From Pisaster brevispinus (lineage: Eukaryota; Echinodermata; Asteroidea; Forcipulatida; Asteriidae), in contig JAMKCF010000006.1 in assembly GCA_023634235.1 (NCBI GenBank), positions 5,115,421 through 5,179,420 of the forward strand: a stretch of 64,000 bases of DNA. The letters are read 5' to 3'. This document shows, in pieces, positions 1 through 11,703 of this stretch (its first letter is position 1; each line of letters begins with the position of its first letter). Both the position numbers and the translations under genes were made by a program. The notes below the pieces were generated by a model. It worked only from the letters and a program-made list of their open reading frames with translations. It did no database searches and was not told the DNA's origin.

Positions 1-2113
1 TACTTTAAATTACTCCAAGTTACAATAAACAACATAACAATATATTTAAAGATTGCACCTGTTGGAAAAGTGGATATTGTGGCGTTCAAAATTTTCCGGG
101 AAATTAAATATTTTTTTGCAGTATTTCCTTGAACCTTGAACTCTGACTCCAAGATAAAAAATGTGGGATTGTCAAAGGAGGTTACGACATTGTTTGTAAA
201 AGTGAACTGTTACTTTAAATTACTCTAAATTCCAATTAACAACATGACAATAAATTTTAAGGTTTAAATTTAAAGATTTAACAAATTTCTCTTATGAACC
301 AGTATGTACACAATATCACTCTGTTTCCTTGTATTAAATGAAAACAAATTCATTACATCAACGATGATTAATAAACAAAGAGAACTAATTTGTTTAGATA
401 TGTTTTTTCATTAAACTATAAAAACAAATGTGATCATCATGGGGTTTTAGGAGGAAGCGAAAATTGTGAAACCCCGTGCCAAAATCAGGCACTAATCAGA
501 AAAGTTTGAAATGACATTAAAAGTAGAGAAAACCAAAACAACACCCATGATATCAAAAGTCTGAAACATTTTGTTTGATAAGAAATGCTCACAACATGTA
601 GGCCCTAGTTGGTTGATATCTAATGAGCAAATAAAACCCAGTTTTGACTGGTTTGGGCAGTAAGTGCCTGGTTTTGGCGTGGAGCGTCACATATGTATGC
701 CACTCCTCCAGCTTTCAACACACCTCTGCACAATGCAGGTCTACCATTTCCACCATATCGGGAGTCAATTCCTTTGTGTACATTTTGACTCCCAAAATGG
801 CGGACACTGAATAAGCACGACATGTAAAGTGCGCTGCCCATCATACAAAGGGGTCATGACACACACCTGCCAACATTTGAAATCTAAAAATCGTAATCTA
901 AAAAATCAATTAAACAGAGCTGGAGAGCAGATTGTCCAGGATGAACTGCCAGAAGGCCCCTGAAAGGGTACGGGATTTGGGCTCATTTAGACCTACAGCA
1001 GACCACGACCTCTGGTTTGTGAAATAGCGCCCTCACGTTATAGAGTCTTCTAATTTCAAATGGTGTCTGCCTCAAGACAGCTTTGGGGCTTTTTTTGGGG
1101 GGGGGAGGGATTAATAAATATTGACTTATCCCCTGCAGACTAGGATGCCCTGGATTTGACTGGTGTGTTGTTAAAACTCAGAAATTGGGACAATCCTGGG
1201 AAGAACAGGATACATGTACTTGGCAGGGCCCAATTTCATGAAGTTGTTTAGCAGATAATCACACTTAGCAAAGAAAAATCTTGCTTAGGAGAAACAGGTT
1301 ACCAGCCAATAAACCATGTAAACTCTAATGCTTGTGACTGGTTCCCTGCTATTTTTCTTGGCTAAGCATAAAAATTTGCTAAGCACCATTTTCTGCATAA
1401 CAGCTTTATGAAATTGGCCCCTTGTATATACACAACCAACCTGCACAAAAAAAGTCATAAGTTTAGCTGGCCACATTGGGAACACTCTTAATGTAATGAC
1501 GGGTTAATGCTCTGTAAGGGATTTTGTGCTAGTTCGTTATGTGCTTTTGTCCAACTTGGCAAACAATCAAATAAGCAAGGGAAGTGTCTGGTACAACTTC
1601 CTTGTAGATGTAGTTCAGGCAGAGATATCGTTTTAAGTATGACAATTGACTGTATTTTAGACCGCCGCTTCCATCAGCCAAATTTCTTGCATCACAGTAA
1701 CGGATGATCTTATTTTGAATGCTTGTATGGTGTTTTCTTGTATCAATGGCCAATTAAATAACAACAATAACAATGGAAAAACACTTGTTTTTACTTTTTT
1801 CCAGTACATATGGTTCACACACATGCCATCATGCCATCAAAAATACTGCGAATCAGTCCAGGTATCAAGAGTTTATAAGATTTCAGATTTTTTACAAGTT
1901 TTTCTCCCCCCATCATTAGAGAGGTTTTGCAAGTCTATGGATACATATATGAATAGTGTGCAGAGTACCAGCCAAAAATTGTACATATGTTACATGGTAT
2001 TTTGGCTGGTAACCTTAATCTGGTAAGCGTAACGTTGCTGTGCTTAGCTACTTTTTGTGCTAAAGCAGCTTCATGAAATTAGGCCCCGAGCGTTGGCCTT
2101 TAAAACAACTCAC
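1..2113 (-). other. KTI12 intron after exon 5 (left end of window)
   Basis: No coding exon was found. The stretch is AT-rich, with one clear inverted-repeat MITE (1226-1421) and a partial relative near 1965-2090. A minus-strand open frame at 620-844 has no recognisable family and no splice context. I searched by eye for the next KTI12 exon (a RFEAPDSRNRWD-like block) and did not see it. Confidence 0.6.
1226..1421. mobile_element. MITE with TIR GGGCCCAATTTCATGAAG
   Basis: The left end reads GGGCCCAATTTCATGAAG and the right end CTTTATGAAATTGGCCCC, giving an imperfect 18-bp terminal inverted repeat around 196 bp of noncoding sequence with internal TTAGC/GCTAA inverted segments. Related elements with the same CAATTTCATG / CATGAAATTGG ends lie at 8650-8764 and 42888-43012, so this is a dispersed family. 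There is no coding capacity. Confidence 0.7.
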
Positions 2114-2193
2114 ATTTCCTGAGTGTATCTGTCCTCCTCCTGTCTTGCACTGTTCCATTTTGATGCAACCTCTGCTGGGGTGTCGCAGAAAAT
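2114..2193 (-). CDS. KTI12: KTI12 exon 5 (EVASKWN..R-EEDRYTQE segment)
   Basis: An 80-base minus-strand exon after a TTTTTCATATTGCGTAG acceptor and before a GTGAGT donor. It enters in phase 0 and encodes IFCDTPAEVASKWN and then SARQEEDRYTQE, leaving two bases (AT). The pattern C-x3-EVA-x-WN-x2-R-x2-E-x-RY-x2-E is the conserved middle of KTI12 that precedes the FEAPDSRNRWD-type block. Exons 1 to 5 join to 395 coding bases (131 codons plus two), roughly half of a usual KTI12. I found no sixth exon between here and position 1, so the C-terminal half must lie left of the window. Confidence 0.9.
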
Positions 2194-2738
2194 CTACGCA
2201 ATATGAAAAACAAAAATTGAATAAGCTCCATGCTTCAAGGAAGAGTCCGAGTCCATCAGATATCACTTTTTTTTTTATTTCAGATTGTTGAAAAACAGAT
2301 GATAATTCACAAATTGATGGAGAGAGGTAACTGGGCTTTTGGACAGTTTTGGGTCACTCTGACGTGCCCTTTCACTTTCAGCATTGTACATGTTTTACAG
2401 GGTGGTGTAAGGGCAGAATTCTGCGTTAAGCAGTGTGAAGAAATTGGGTCCAGCCCTCTTAAAAAAGAATCAATCATTTATTAAAAAAGAATCAATTTGT
2501 CCAAAGGTGGTAAGCACAAAAATTCCTGCTTAGCGAAAACAGGTTATCAGCGAAAATGCTACATAGATTACATTACTGTGACTGACACCCCACTAGTTTT
2601 CTGCTCAGCGAAGCAATTTGCTGAGCAGGGTTTTCTACTTTAACAGCTTATAAAGAATGGACACTCGATGTAGAACAGGTACAGACTTTCTTCAAAGTGG
2701 CAGTGCCGACCAAGAGTTCTTTGACCTCCTGAACTCAC

Positions 2739-2794
2739 CACACAATGAGGCGTTTGTGAAGATTTGACTGCACAGTACAGCTCATACCTGAAAC
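2739..2794 (-). CDS. KTI12: KTI12 exon 4 (GFRYELYC segment)
   Basis: A 56-base minus-strand exon between an ACCATTGCAG acceptor and a GTGAGT donor. Its first two bases finish the Gly codon opened in exon 3, and it then encodes FRYELYCAVKSSQTPHCV, leaving phase 0. This is the GFRYELYC-A-TPLC block that directly follows SLNYIKG in KTI12 proteins. The donor is chosen at GTG|GTGAGT because it keeps phase with exon 5 and ends the exon within the conserved hydrophobic strand. The opposite strand of this exon also reads as a plausible plus-strand terminal exon, but the minus-strand match to the family makes that a shadow. Confidence 0.92.
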
Positions 2795-4822
2795 CTGCAA
2801 TGGTGAACATAAAATGGAACAGTACAAATCAACAGATTGCAATATTCTTTTCTGAAGTAAAAAGAAAGATGGCGGAGCAATGACTAGAATAACAAACTTT
2901 TGCCTTGCTGACTAGATGTTGGAAAGAGAGTTAGACACATGCCTCTTGATTATCATGGATGAGAAACAAAAACAAAGTTTGGGTTTTTTCTTCTTGTTTT
3001 TATCTATTCTTGTTTTTATATATTCCAAGGATGTCTCAGAAGGTGAACTTAATAATTGTAGCTCTCAAGCCTGAGGAAACCTGCAAAAAAGGTGCTTGCT
3101 ATGTGAACCAGAAACACCAAGGTTAACCCCTACTCTTCCACGATAAGTGCTCTGGGTCTTAAGGACATATAACGATCATGGTTAAGTATCTTGACACAAG
3201 TGCCATGATAGTCGAGAAAAAGTGCAATATTAGTGAGATATGGTTTTATGCCCCCCCCCCCCCCCCCCCCACCCGGCATAGCTGTGTTATTCACACAAAC
3301 TTAGCATCAACTGAAAGAAGCTTGCCAACAACCATACAAAAATACATGTAAATATTAGTTCTGGCTTTTATTTCATAGTATGTATCAAAAGAAAGAAAAA
3401 AGACGAAACAAAACAAAAACAGACGAACCTGCAGTGACTGTTAAGAGTCCCAACAAGGAAATAAAAACAGTTACTAAGGTGCCAAAAGGAAGCAAAACAG
3501 GGAAAGATGGTATTTCTGTCGAGTGAAAAACAACTACTGTATGGAAGAACTTCTCAGACACACCCATCGAAACATACATGCCAAGCAATGCACGTCATTT
3601 TTAAAGGTAATGCAGTAGGCAACATGGATACATGGAGTTATGTGCATTGTTTGGCGTGTGTATTCATTTTTTCACAGTGATGCATTATGCACATTGCATG
3701 ATGTACACATGGCTTACCAGCCTGATATTTGGATACATTCTAGCTCTGTGGGAAATCACAGTGGAATGGGAGGAAAATTACAAAATATACACACAAGGTC
3801 CAATAAATAAGCCAACCTTGTAAGTGGCTAATCCCCGGATTAGAGGGCTGGGGGGTATTTTACCTTTGGGGAGAGGGAGGTCATACATTTATACGGGGCT
3901 CTGAAACACAAGATGGCAGTAATATTCAATGGAAAGACACAAGACCAAGTCTGATCATGAGTTTACTGGCCCGACACTAAAACCACGGGGCATCGGGCCT
4001 GCGATCAAATCCACAGGGGTACTAGACTTTCAGAGAAACCAAATCTCATCAGAACTGGGCTTGTACAAAAGCTCAGAGAATAAATTTGACTGTAAATAAT
4101 TCTTTTGGCAAGACCAGAGCAGAGTAAAAACCTATCCCCAATCAATTTCTTTAACACCTGTTAAACATTTTAATGTTTGGTTTTTTTTTGTACTTTAATG
4201 AAGCTCTGCATGAACATGAGCTTCAGGCCTGGAGTTACAAGGAGGCCCTTATCTTGGCCCTTGTTACTCCCATCCAAAGTTTCCCATAAACTTTAAGATG
4301 TTCCAATGAAAGTGCCATTTGCAAAATGAAAATGACCTTGCCCTCTCAAAGATGAAGATCCAGTCCTGGAACTTGTTGACCCAATTTACCCCCAAATCAT
4401 CATCCACAACAAATCTTGGTTATAATGCTATTTTGTGAGAGTCAGATTCAGGCGTAATGAGATAATGGACCTAGGTCTGACACCAGTCTGTTCGAGTAGC
4501 TTTGAAGTCTTTGTCATGGCTCACTGGGGTCAGACCCAAGAAACCTGCTTATGGAGCAGGTTACACTACCTAACTTGGAGCTAATCTGAGCGCATGACGC
4601 CAAGATGAAAAACTTTCTCACAAGCCGTAATTTTTTTAAAGTTATTCAGCAGAATACTTTCAGGAAGTTTGACACCCATTTTCCCTCTTAAAACAGAGAC
4701 TTTGTGAGCATTAAGTATTTTGGGGGGCTTGTTCATTCATTTGTACATTCAATACAATAATAACTTGTGCACTGTCGAGAATAGTGTTAAAGAGAGATGG
4801 ACTAGTGTTTAGCCTCCATAGA

Positions 4823-5126
4823 TTATTTCAAGGCCATGTTGGGACGACTTCTACATCGAGGGGCATCAGGCTTCCAGAGATGGACACGATAAGCTGGCTC
4901 ATCATGGCGGAAAACGTGACTGGCTAGCCAAAGGCGACGTTGCCTGATGATGGTGGAGATAGAGGGAAGCTTGGGCACCATATAAGGCAAAGTTAGGGAG
5001 ATGTTGGTGCCAAGAAAAAGTCTGCACAGCACGCAACATCCGTGTATAGAAGCCATCGATGGATGCAGTGATTTGATCAGTCAGGGGCCAGGACTCACAC
5101 CCGTAGTCAGCTGTCCCAAAATGCAT
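4823..5126 (-). pseudogene. Decayed non-LTR reverse transcriptase C-terminal fragment
   Basis: Two overlapping minus-strand frames carry successive blocks of a LINE reverse-transcriptase C-terminus. One is YGCESWPLT followed by IDGFYTRMLR, and the other, in a shifted frame, is STIIRQRRLWLASHVFRHDEPAY. In intact elements these blocks lie in one frame (Y-G-CESW-L, then DG-YTRMLR, then RR-L-L-GH-RH-E), so a frameshift separates them here. The clade is uncertain. Confidence 0.7.
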
Positions 5127-5229
5127 TGCTATGAAGTTGGCAATCTAAATGCTCTTGTCAGGGCTCACCCGGATGAGCACAAACGGGTCAACCCGAGCAA
5201 GCTAAATTGGCAAACTGTGGGCAGACTAC

Positions 5230-5510
5230 AGCTGCATGTGATGTCAGTGCAAGTTTCTCCACGCTATTTTTGTTTTATGTGCACCAAAGCTGTGTGGAAT
5301 ACCCTCCCCTATCAACTCTGTACACTTTACTCCTTTCAGATCTTCGAAAGCACACTTTCTCTTTGAATCTGCTTAAATTTTAGTCCATTGCACTTGTCAT
5401 TTCCACATGAAATTCTCTGAACTCCTTTATCTTAAATTTGTCTTCACTTTGCTAAGCGCCTCGGAATAGGCAATTAGAATGATGGGGCTCTACAACTGCC
5501 TGATGTTTGA
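5230..5510 (+). mobile_element. LINE 3' end remnant
   Basis: A plus-strand frame reads AVWNTLPYQL and then FQIFESTLSL, which resembles the LWN-LP--IR---SL--FK--LKT-LF terminus of CR1/L2-like reverse transcriptases. It is followed by a short tail ending near GCGCCTCGGAATAGGC and TGATTGATTG. It is strongly decayed. Confidence 0.5.
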
Positions 5511-5753
5511 TTGATTGATATCTTTCACTCAACATCAGAATTTGTTAGTGACAGCAAAAAAAACAACCCCCAAAAACATCACCATCCCTGAATTGTCCCT
5601 GGCCAAACTTTTGATGAATATAAAAAAACCAGGGTATCTGCACACTTTAACAAGTCAAATTGAAGACTATTTAAGACCTTTTTAATGCTGCACTTAACAA
5701 AATTTAAGGTCCAAAGAATAAGTGAATAAAGCAGGGGAGAATCAGCTACACCT

Positions 5754-5902
5754 GGGGTCGATTTCACAAAGCACTAAGACTCATCTTAAGATGAGTTGGC
5801 AGTATTACCATAGTGATTTGTATTGTGACATCACACTTTGCTTAGCAATTAAGATGGATTTGCATTTAAGATCAATCTTAACTCTTTGTGAAATCGAGCC
5901 CT
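5754..5902. mobile_element. Palindromic MITE, TIR GGGGTCGATTTCACAAAG
   Basis: A 149-bp element with ends GGGGTCGATTTCACAAAG and CTTTGTGAAATCGAGCCC. Internally TCATCTTAAGATGA is itself palindromic. Relatives occur at 9655-9966 and, with damaged left ends, at about 14640-14790, 21050-21190 and 33900-34050 in the receptor-gene flanks. Confidence 0.75.
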
Positions 5903-6605
5903 GCTCACATTTTGATAATTTTTTTACACGCAGCGTTATTTGGTTCTTTTGGGGCCGATAGGAAATTCATTACACGCTTCATCCAATTGTGTTAAGACCT
6001 CAAATAACTGAATTTAAGACTTTCAATTTAAGGCCTTCAATTTCAGACTTTTTAAAAAATACTTTTGAAGGATCTGCAGAAACCCTGAAAAAGCACCTTA
6101 CTTGCCAAAACAAAAACTTAGCGTACCAGCCAAACCGTCATTTGTTTTGCATTTCAGAAATACTTTCTCCCTGAAAAGTTTTACCGGCCTGATGCTTAAA
6201 TCACTGGACGCCCACCAGCAGTCTATCAAATCATTTCCAGACCGGATGATTTTTTTTTTCACACAAGGAAGTTAAGTTACAACCAAGGGTGAAGTTTTTA
6301 CTGTCCACTTTGCCAAAACGTCCGGAGCAAGCTGAGGACACATCTGTTAATCACTTCAAACATCAGACATTGTTCTAACATATTTTATATATCACTTTCA
6401 TAAAGTGTTGTTTGATATTAAAATAAACAGGTGCAAAACTCTGGGAACCCCAGAAAAGTTGAAGGTTAAACAGGACTTCCTTCGAGCAACCGAATGCTTC
6501 GAGCAACCGAGCAACCGAGCAACCCTGTTAGCGTGTTTGGATTTAATCGATTTTAATTTTGCATTGGGAATAAAAATAGGATTCAAACTTACACTAGCTA
6601 TCAGG

Positions 6606-6720
6606 CAACCTTGGTGGTCTAGAGGTGAGACATCTGATCTAGCATGACATACGTTGGGGGTTCAAGTCCCAACCAGGTGATGTGCCTGTGAATGTTTTTT
6701 TTCACAGGTCTCAGGCAGGG
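6606..6720 (+). repeat. tRNA-derived SINE, copy 1
   Basis: The head TGGTGGTCTAGAGGTGAGAC resembles a tRNA A box, and GGTTCAAGTCCC resembles a B box about 50 bases later. After it comes a tail with CACAG..TTTTTT..CACAGGTCTCAGGCAGGGAAAGTAC. The same head-tail order appears at 50905-51050 and 51807-52000. Confidence 0.7.
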
Positions 6721-6739
6721 AAAGTACTGAGTGCACATG

Positions 6740-6990
6740 TAAGGTAGGGTCTTAAATTGGTGAGTACTCCAAAAATTAATGACCATAAAAACTTACTTGC
6801 GAGAGAAGCACTACAGCTGTTGATAGTATAAACTATTTTGAGAAACAAAGGATTCCCTTCGAAGTAATATGGTGGGGATAATTTTTCACCCAAAACGATT
6901 GAATCTCGTTTGTCAAATTTCTGAGGATTGGTGACCCTACCTATAATACACATCGGAGTAAGAACAAAAACCACATGATGTTTGGTTTTA
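6740..6990. repeat. Partial copy of long echinoderm-type MITE
   Basis: The segments AATTAATGACCATAAAAACTT, CACTACAGCTGTTGATAG, ATTTTGAGAAAC and CTTCGAAGTAATATG follow the order of the inverted element at 39456-39823, whose minus strand carries related blocks. The outer end is not clear. Confidence 0.5.
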
Positions 6991-7169
6991 AGCAACTAAA
7001 CATGCCACTGTGTAAAACACCGATGACAATACATGTTTGTTTTACAACTTGGCTGTTTGATGTATAGCATGAACAACCCATTCAAAAATTGAAACACTCC
7101 CTGGTTCAAAAAACCCGCTCACTTCAAAAGATTTGTCCTAGTTTATGGGTAATTTCTACAATTCTTTAC

Positions 7170-7222
7170 CTTTGATGTAATTTAATGAGTCAAGGATGAG
7201 AACGCTTTCCTTGGAGAGTTTT
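7170..7222 (-). CDS. KTI12: KTI12 exon 3 (Walker B-like strand, LDSLNYIKG)
   Basis: A 53-base minus-strand exon preceded by TTTTTTTCAACAG and followed by the donor GTAAAG. The first base completes the Arg codon of exon 2, and the frame then reads KLSKESVLILDSLNYIK plus the first base of Gly. The VLILDSLNYIKG segment is the most conserved KTI12/PSTK-family block, a hydrophobic strand with the Walker B-like Asp. Phase fits exon 4, which begins with the two bases finishing Gly. The overlapping longer open frame in this area is an artefact of a 9-bp minisatellite in intron 2. Confidence 0.93.
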
Positions 7223-7271
7223 CTGTTGAAAAAAATAAATAATAAAGATAATAATTAAGATAGGGAATAAG

Positions 7272-7478
7272 GCCATGACACAAATGACATTAATGACATT
7301 AATGAAATATGCCCACAAATGAAAAAACCCATAAAGGACACAAATGACAAAATGGCACAAAGAACACAAATGACATAAAGCACATAAATGACACAAAGGA
7401 CACAAAGGACACAAAAGACACAAAGGACATAAAGGACATAAAGGACACAAATGACATAAAGGACACAAATGACATCGA
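7272..7478. repeat. 9-bp minisatellite (ACACAAAGG / ACATAAAGG)
   Basis: A degenerate tandem array of 9-base units such as GGACACAAA, GGACATAAA and TGACACAAA in KTI12 intron 2. It creates long spurious open frames rich in Cys-Pro-Leu or Ser-Phe-Val repeats on the minus strand, which are not genes. Confidence 0.85.
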
Positions 7479-7794
7479 ACTGTAGTGGGAGTTTGAGGAG
7501 TCAGGAGGAACAAACTTGCTGCATGGTTGGAACATCAGCTTTCAACCTAAACCCATCTTCTTCACCTCCCCCCCCCCCCCCCCCAACACTGAAATAGAAG
7601 CTGCAGGGTAAATAGTCTAGCACATGTTCGCTTATCATTTGTGTTTTGGGGTTGGGTTTTTGGTTTTTGCGGGGGATTTTTCTGCTCTTCCTAATGCCTA
7701 AAAGTTAATTTAGTGCCACATACAATCAGTGCCCCACACTGGCCCCTCCCCGCCCCCATAACCCTATCAGAAAAGTTAGAAATATTATCCATAC

Positions 7795-7846
7795 CGAATC
7801 ACAGCCGACTTCAGTGTCCCTCGCAGCTCTTTTTCATTCTTTGAAT
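7795..7846 (-). CDS. KTI12: KTI12 exon 2
   Basis: A 52-base exon read on the minus strand. It is preceded by a strong polypyrimidine tract ending in AATCCAG and followed by the donor GTATGG. It enters with two bases completing the Asp codon left open by exon 1 and encodes SKNEKELRGTLKSAVI plus two bases of the next Arg codon. This matches the helix DSAREKALRGALRASVER of vertebrate KTI12 residue for residue in spacing. The exon is too short to stand out as an open frame, and its support is the phase and sequence continuity with exons 1 and 3. It shows that the KTI12 transcript must cross the whole nested receptor cluster before reaching this exon. Confidence 0.92.
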
Positions 7847-8227
7847 CTGGATTAGAGAAAAATAAAAAGAGAATAAAGACACTACTGAAACAAGTTTTTG
7901 CTGTTCTCATATCTCAGTGGACGTGACTTTGCAAGGTTTTCTTTTTAAATAAATTTTGACCTTGCACATGTTTACCAAGAGATGACCTCTCCAAAGTTAA
8001 GTGAAGTTCACAAACTTGATATTGTTTTCTACAAATATACTGTGCAAGTCTCGCACAGTAGGTCCTGATAAAGTAGGCGATTTCTCTTCACCTGCAAACA
8101 TTGGATTCCAAAATATGTTTGAAGATTGTGACTTGCAGTCCATTAGCTTCGATGCTGGATTTCTGTACAACGTTCATCGGTTATTTACCTCATTAATGCT
8201 TACATACACTGTACTTGGTATATTGGT

Positions 8228-8404
8228 GAACTGGTTGGGGGTGGGGGACAGGGAGTGGGGGACATGTGGGAGACAAGGAGTGGGAGACAGGGGTGTGGGT
8301 AGCAGGGGACATGGGTGGGAGTTGGGGGAGGGGGTGTAGGTTGTGAGAGCAACAAGGATGTGGGGGGGCAGGGGAAGGTCGGTTGTGGGAATGGGAGGGG
8401 GCAG
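8228..8404 (+). repeat. G-rich GGGAGACA-type minisatellite, G-quadruplex-prone
   Basis: The plus strand is a run of short G blocks (TGGGGGTGGGGGACAGGGAG, GGGAGACAGGGGTGTGGG and similar) with 8-16-base degenerate repeats. Many runs of three or more G fall within 170 bases, which fits the G3+N1-7 quadruplex pattern. The open frames across it on both strands are compositional artefacts. Confidence 0.7.
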
Positions 8405-8649
8405 GGGAGGAGCTCTGACATCCAGCTTTTGTTCCAAAAGAGGGAAGTTTACAAAGTCATTCCTGCTTTCATAAAGCACAATTGTGAGGGGATGGGGAAG
8501 TCAATTTGGTCGAGTGTGGAGACAGCCAAGCAGGTAAAGTTAATATCAGTGTACACAGCCCTTCTAAATTTAACTCTTGCGTGGGCAAAACTACTTTTTC
8601 TGGAAAAGGGGATACTTCCTCTCTCCAGAGAGACATTTAAGAAGACTGT

Positions 8650-8764
8650 GCCCAATTCCCCGGCACTGCTCACCACAGAGTTCTACAGTTACCGACACCC
8701 TTGATCCATTCTATGGGTCGGTGAGAGCAGAATTCCAGTGAGCAGTGCCATGAAATTGGACCCT
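8650..8764. mobile_element. Short inverted-repeat MITE (CAATTYCA..TGAAATTGG family)
   Basis: The left end GCCCAATTCCCCGGCACTGCTCACC is answered by GAGCAGTGCCATGAAATTGGACCC at the right end. The arms pair over about 25 bases with mismatches. The interior also folds (CCGACACCC..GGGTCGG). Confidence 0.6.
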
Positions 8765-9654
8765 GCTAAAAGTTTTAGTCATTGACAAAAGAGTTCGAAT
8801 AGCAACATTTGGCAGACAATGTACCAGTTCCTTTTCATATTCACATTGTAACCTATTTGGGCATACAGCTTGTCATTGCACTATGGTACAAACAGTGCCA
8901 AACTAAGGAGGAGTCTTGCCCTCCCCATTTGATGTCCATGCCCCCCCCCCCTCTTCCCCTCCCGTTTGAAATTTAGACTTTTAAAATTTATCTGAATAAA
9001 AAAGTTACATTTTATGAGCTTTTAATATGAAGTGTATCAGTGTATTTCAGTGTATTTCAAACTATTTATATGCAGACAATGTATTTGTGTTTACCTCAAA
9101 CAGTACATTACATTTAAGAGAGCACTGAAATGGGGCCTGTTTAAGAGAAATGCAAACAGAAACTAAAGTTTTAATTGACCACAAGTGCCCCCCCCACAAG
9201 CAATGGTGCACCCCTTGTGCCCCCTAAAAATGTGACCCTAGTGTCAGCACCAAATGTGTAAACCTATGAAAACTACCACTGAAGCACAAAAAAAGCCGTT
9301 TAAAGTGTAGTATATGAAAAGAAAAAACACACTCCTTATATCAATAACATTCCATCACACTTTGATCTATTTTGTGAGCATTGAGCATTTTTATTGAAGC
9401 AAGCAAATTCTTCTAAATATATATCTTAAATTTCTAAAAATAGTTGATATTGTAAACAGTGCAACTACCTTGCTTGCACACTTTTAAGTATTAAAACCAA
9501 TAAAGTGTGCATGTCTCGCGCATATAAGAACTGAAAGTGAAATTTAAAATTCAAGTAAGTATAAACTTACAAAACTGATTGTTACAATTATTGGTATACT
9601 GATAAAAAAAGTCTTATTACAAAGAAAGGAGACTTTCCAGAACATATGAATCCA

Positions 9655-9966
9655 GGGGCCAGTTTCACAAAGAGCTAAAAGATAGATCTCCAGGCTGTGT
9701 ATCAATCTTAATTGCTTAGCAAAGTGGGATAAGAAGTACTTTATAAACTAGCAAACTTGCGGGTGCAACCATGAGTACGATCTCTTTTGGGAAGAGTGTT
9801 GGCTCTGAAGAGAGCAGGTGTGGTGTCTGCGTTTTTCGAATAGTATGCATGTACTCTGCTTATCTTCAGGAGAATGTGTGATGTCAATTAAATACAAATA
9901 ACTATAGTGGCAATATTGACCACTCATCTTAAGATGAATCTTAGTGCTTTGTGAAATTGAGCCCTG
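9655..9966. mobile_element. MITE related to 5754-5902, enlarged
   Basis: Ends GGGGCCAGTTTCACAAAG and CTTTGTGAAATTGAGCCC enclose 312 bp. Family blocks CAATCTTAATTGCTTAGCAAAG and CTCATCTTAAGATGAATC are present, but extra sequence in the middle makes it twice the size of the 149-bp copy. Confidence 0.6.
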
Positions 9967-11703
9967 GCCTGATACAGTTTCCCTTCTTATGAGGGAAATC
10001 AAAGTTTCGACTGGAACATTTTAAGGGCCACCAAGGCAATGCCCGGGGCATGAAGCCAACTGCCTCCAACTGCCTCCATCCATTGCGTCCGCAAAGTCGC
10101 AAGCCTGTAGTTTTGATTGGGCCATAGATTGGTGCTTGTCAACATAATGTTGATTGATAGGCAATTTTTGAAAGATGCAATAATAGTTACATGTGAAAGT
10201 TTCAGCTTGTCACAATCTTTCCACACGAGCGTCAAATTCATCCACGTTTAGTGAGGTGACATAGCCGGTACCAACTGCATTTCTGGTGGCAGTGTTCGTG
10301 AACGCACACCAACCCTCGGAAATCTGAGAAGTACGGTTCATGCATAAATCATTTCTCAGATTAAAATATTTTTTATTGATTTCTAATCAACGGGGGCATT
10401 TCAGAAAAAATAATTTCACAGGCTTACTACTACTATCTTTATAACAAATACGCTTTTGGATGAAAATTTCACCCTTTTTTTTTTCAGGGACATTTCCAAA
10501 GTATGACAATACCTTTAAATATTCAGGTTTTCATAATTATTCAATTTACAGTGAAACTTATTACCAACGAAACACTGTCCTTGATTAAAACAAATGAGTT
10601 TCACTTCCCAATATTTTGTATTTGGGCTTCAGTTATTCGCAATTACTTGTACATTTAGTTTCGATGTTCACAATGAAAGTGCAAACAAACACCCTCCTCA
10701 CAGCACTTGTACTTTAAGTGTATTTAACCAAAAATATGCGTGACCGAAATGAGTAAGGGGAAACTGCGTATGAAAAATGAGAAACTAGTCGAACGTAGAC
10801 TATATTTTTGTGTGAAATCATCTATTCTGCTTAAATTCTATACAAAATTCTTGAAAAATAAAAAAAACCATAGCAAGTTGCTATAAATACAATTTCAATT
10901 TTTACATAATACAAATAATTTAATCAAATTAAGATTGAAACAAAACTATAACTTATTGTTTAGAAAACCCCATTTGTGAACCACACTCTTATTTGTGCAT
11001 CCATAACATAGTTTGAATGATAACATGAACAACAGATGGTCAAAGTTCTTAATTTCATACAAGCAACCTTGGGTTTTCTTCACTTATATTTTTTTTAATC
11101 TATTTGACTTTCATATATTTCACAGCTAAATCTTACTTTCCCAACAATATAATTTTATTTTCTATGGCCAAAAACTACAAAGCTAAACTAAAGTATTTGA
11201 AGAAATAGAATCGTGTACACGTCAAACTCAATATGATTGGGACCAACTTGGTCCCCGGAAATTTGAATTTGTGCAAGACTTGCAAAGTCTATATGTTGGC
11301 GTAACTAGGGGGGGAGGGTGACCCACTTGATGTCAGTGCCCCCCCCCCCCCCCCCGGTGCCCCCCATTTAGAACCCGCCATTACGTAGATCAACCAATCT
11401 AGAGTACAATTTTTATTCATTGTAATAATACAATTGTAATAATTTTAAGATAGTACTTGTCAATCCAGGTAAATTGGTCAACGCATTTTGCACAGTCTCC
11501 CTTTCATAACTAAGAAAGATTGAATTGTCCTTCTTCATTGTTCATCCCTTGCTTTTTCTGTCCGCTTTCTGCCTCTCTCTTTTCATGTCTTGATTACACC
11601 AGTATACCAGTTCCTGTTTATGCGTGTTGTGTAACAATCTAGCCCTCAAGAAAGACTCTGCTAAGATTGAAACATCAGGGCATAAAATATGTTACGCAAC
11701 TCC

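Larger units (their letters stand above)
2195..7169 (-). other. KTI12 introns 4 and 3, with repeats
   Basis: Apart from exon 4 this stretch is intronic. It contains a 20-base C run at 3251-3270, a repeat around 3060-3200 that recurs at 58190-58340, a decayed LINE reverse-transcriptase fragment (4823-5126 minus), a LINE-like tail (about 5230-5500 plus), a palindromic MITE (5754-5902), a tRNA-derived SINE (6606-6720) and part of a long MITE (about 6740-6990). No other gene is supported. Confidence 0.6.

Noticed and set aside
2285..2767. Apparent plus-strand pair of exons (2285-2326 and 2677-2767) with perfect phase and a terminal stop, reading ...DQEFFDLLNSPHNEAFVKI
   Set aside because: The minus strand of the second block is KTI12 exon 4 (FRYELYCAVKSSQTPHCV) with phase-matched neighbours, so the plus reading is an antisense shadow. 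The first block is then unsupported.
7272..7478. CRISPR-like array
   Set aside because: Units are 9 bp without spacers, and the genome is eukaryotic; it is a minisatellite.
7190..7535. Minus-strand open frames rich in repeated Cys-Pro-Leu and Ser-Phe-Val-Ser
   Set aside because: Generated by the 9-bp minisatellite in KTI12 intron 2. One overlaps KTI12 exon 3 in the wrong frame.
8425..8531. Exon-like block ending AAGCAG|GTAAAG on the plus strand
   Set aside because: The upstream sequence is purine-rich without a usable polypyrimidine tract, and no partner exon or family was found.
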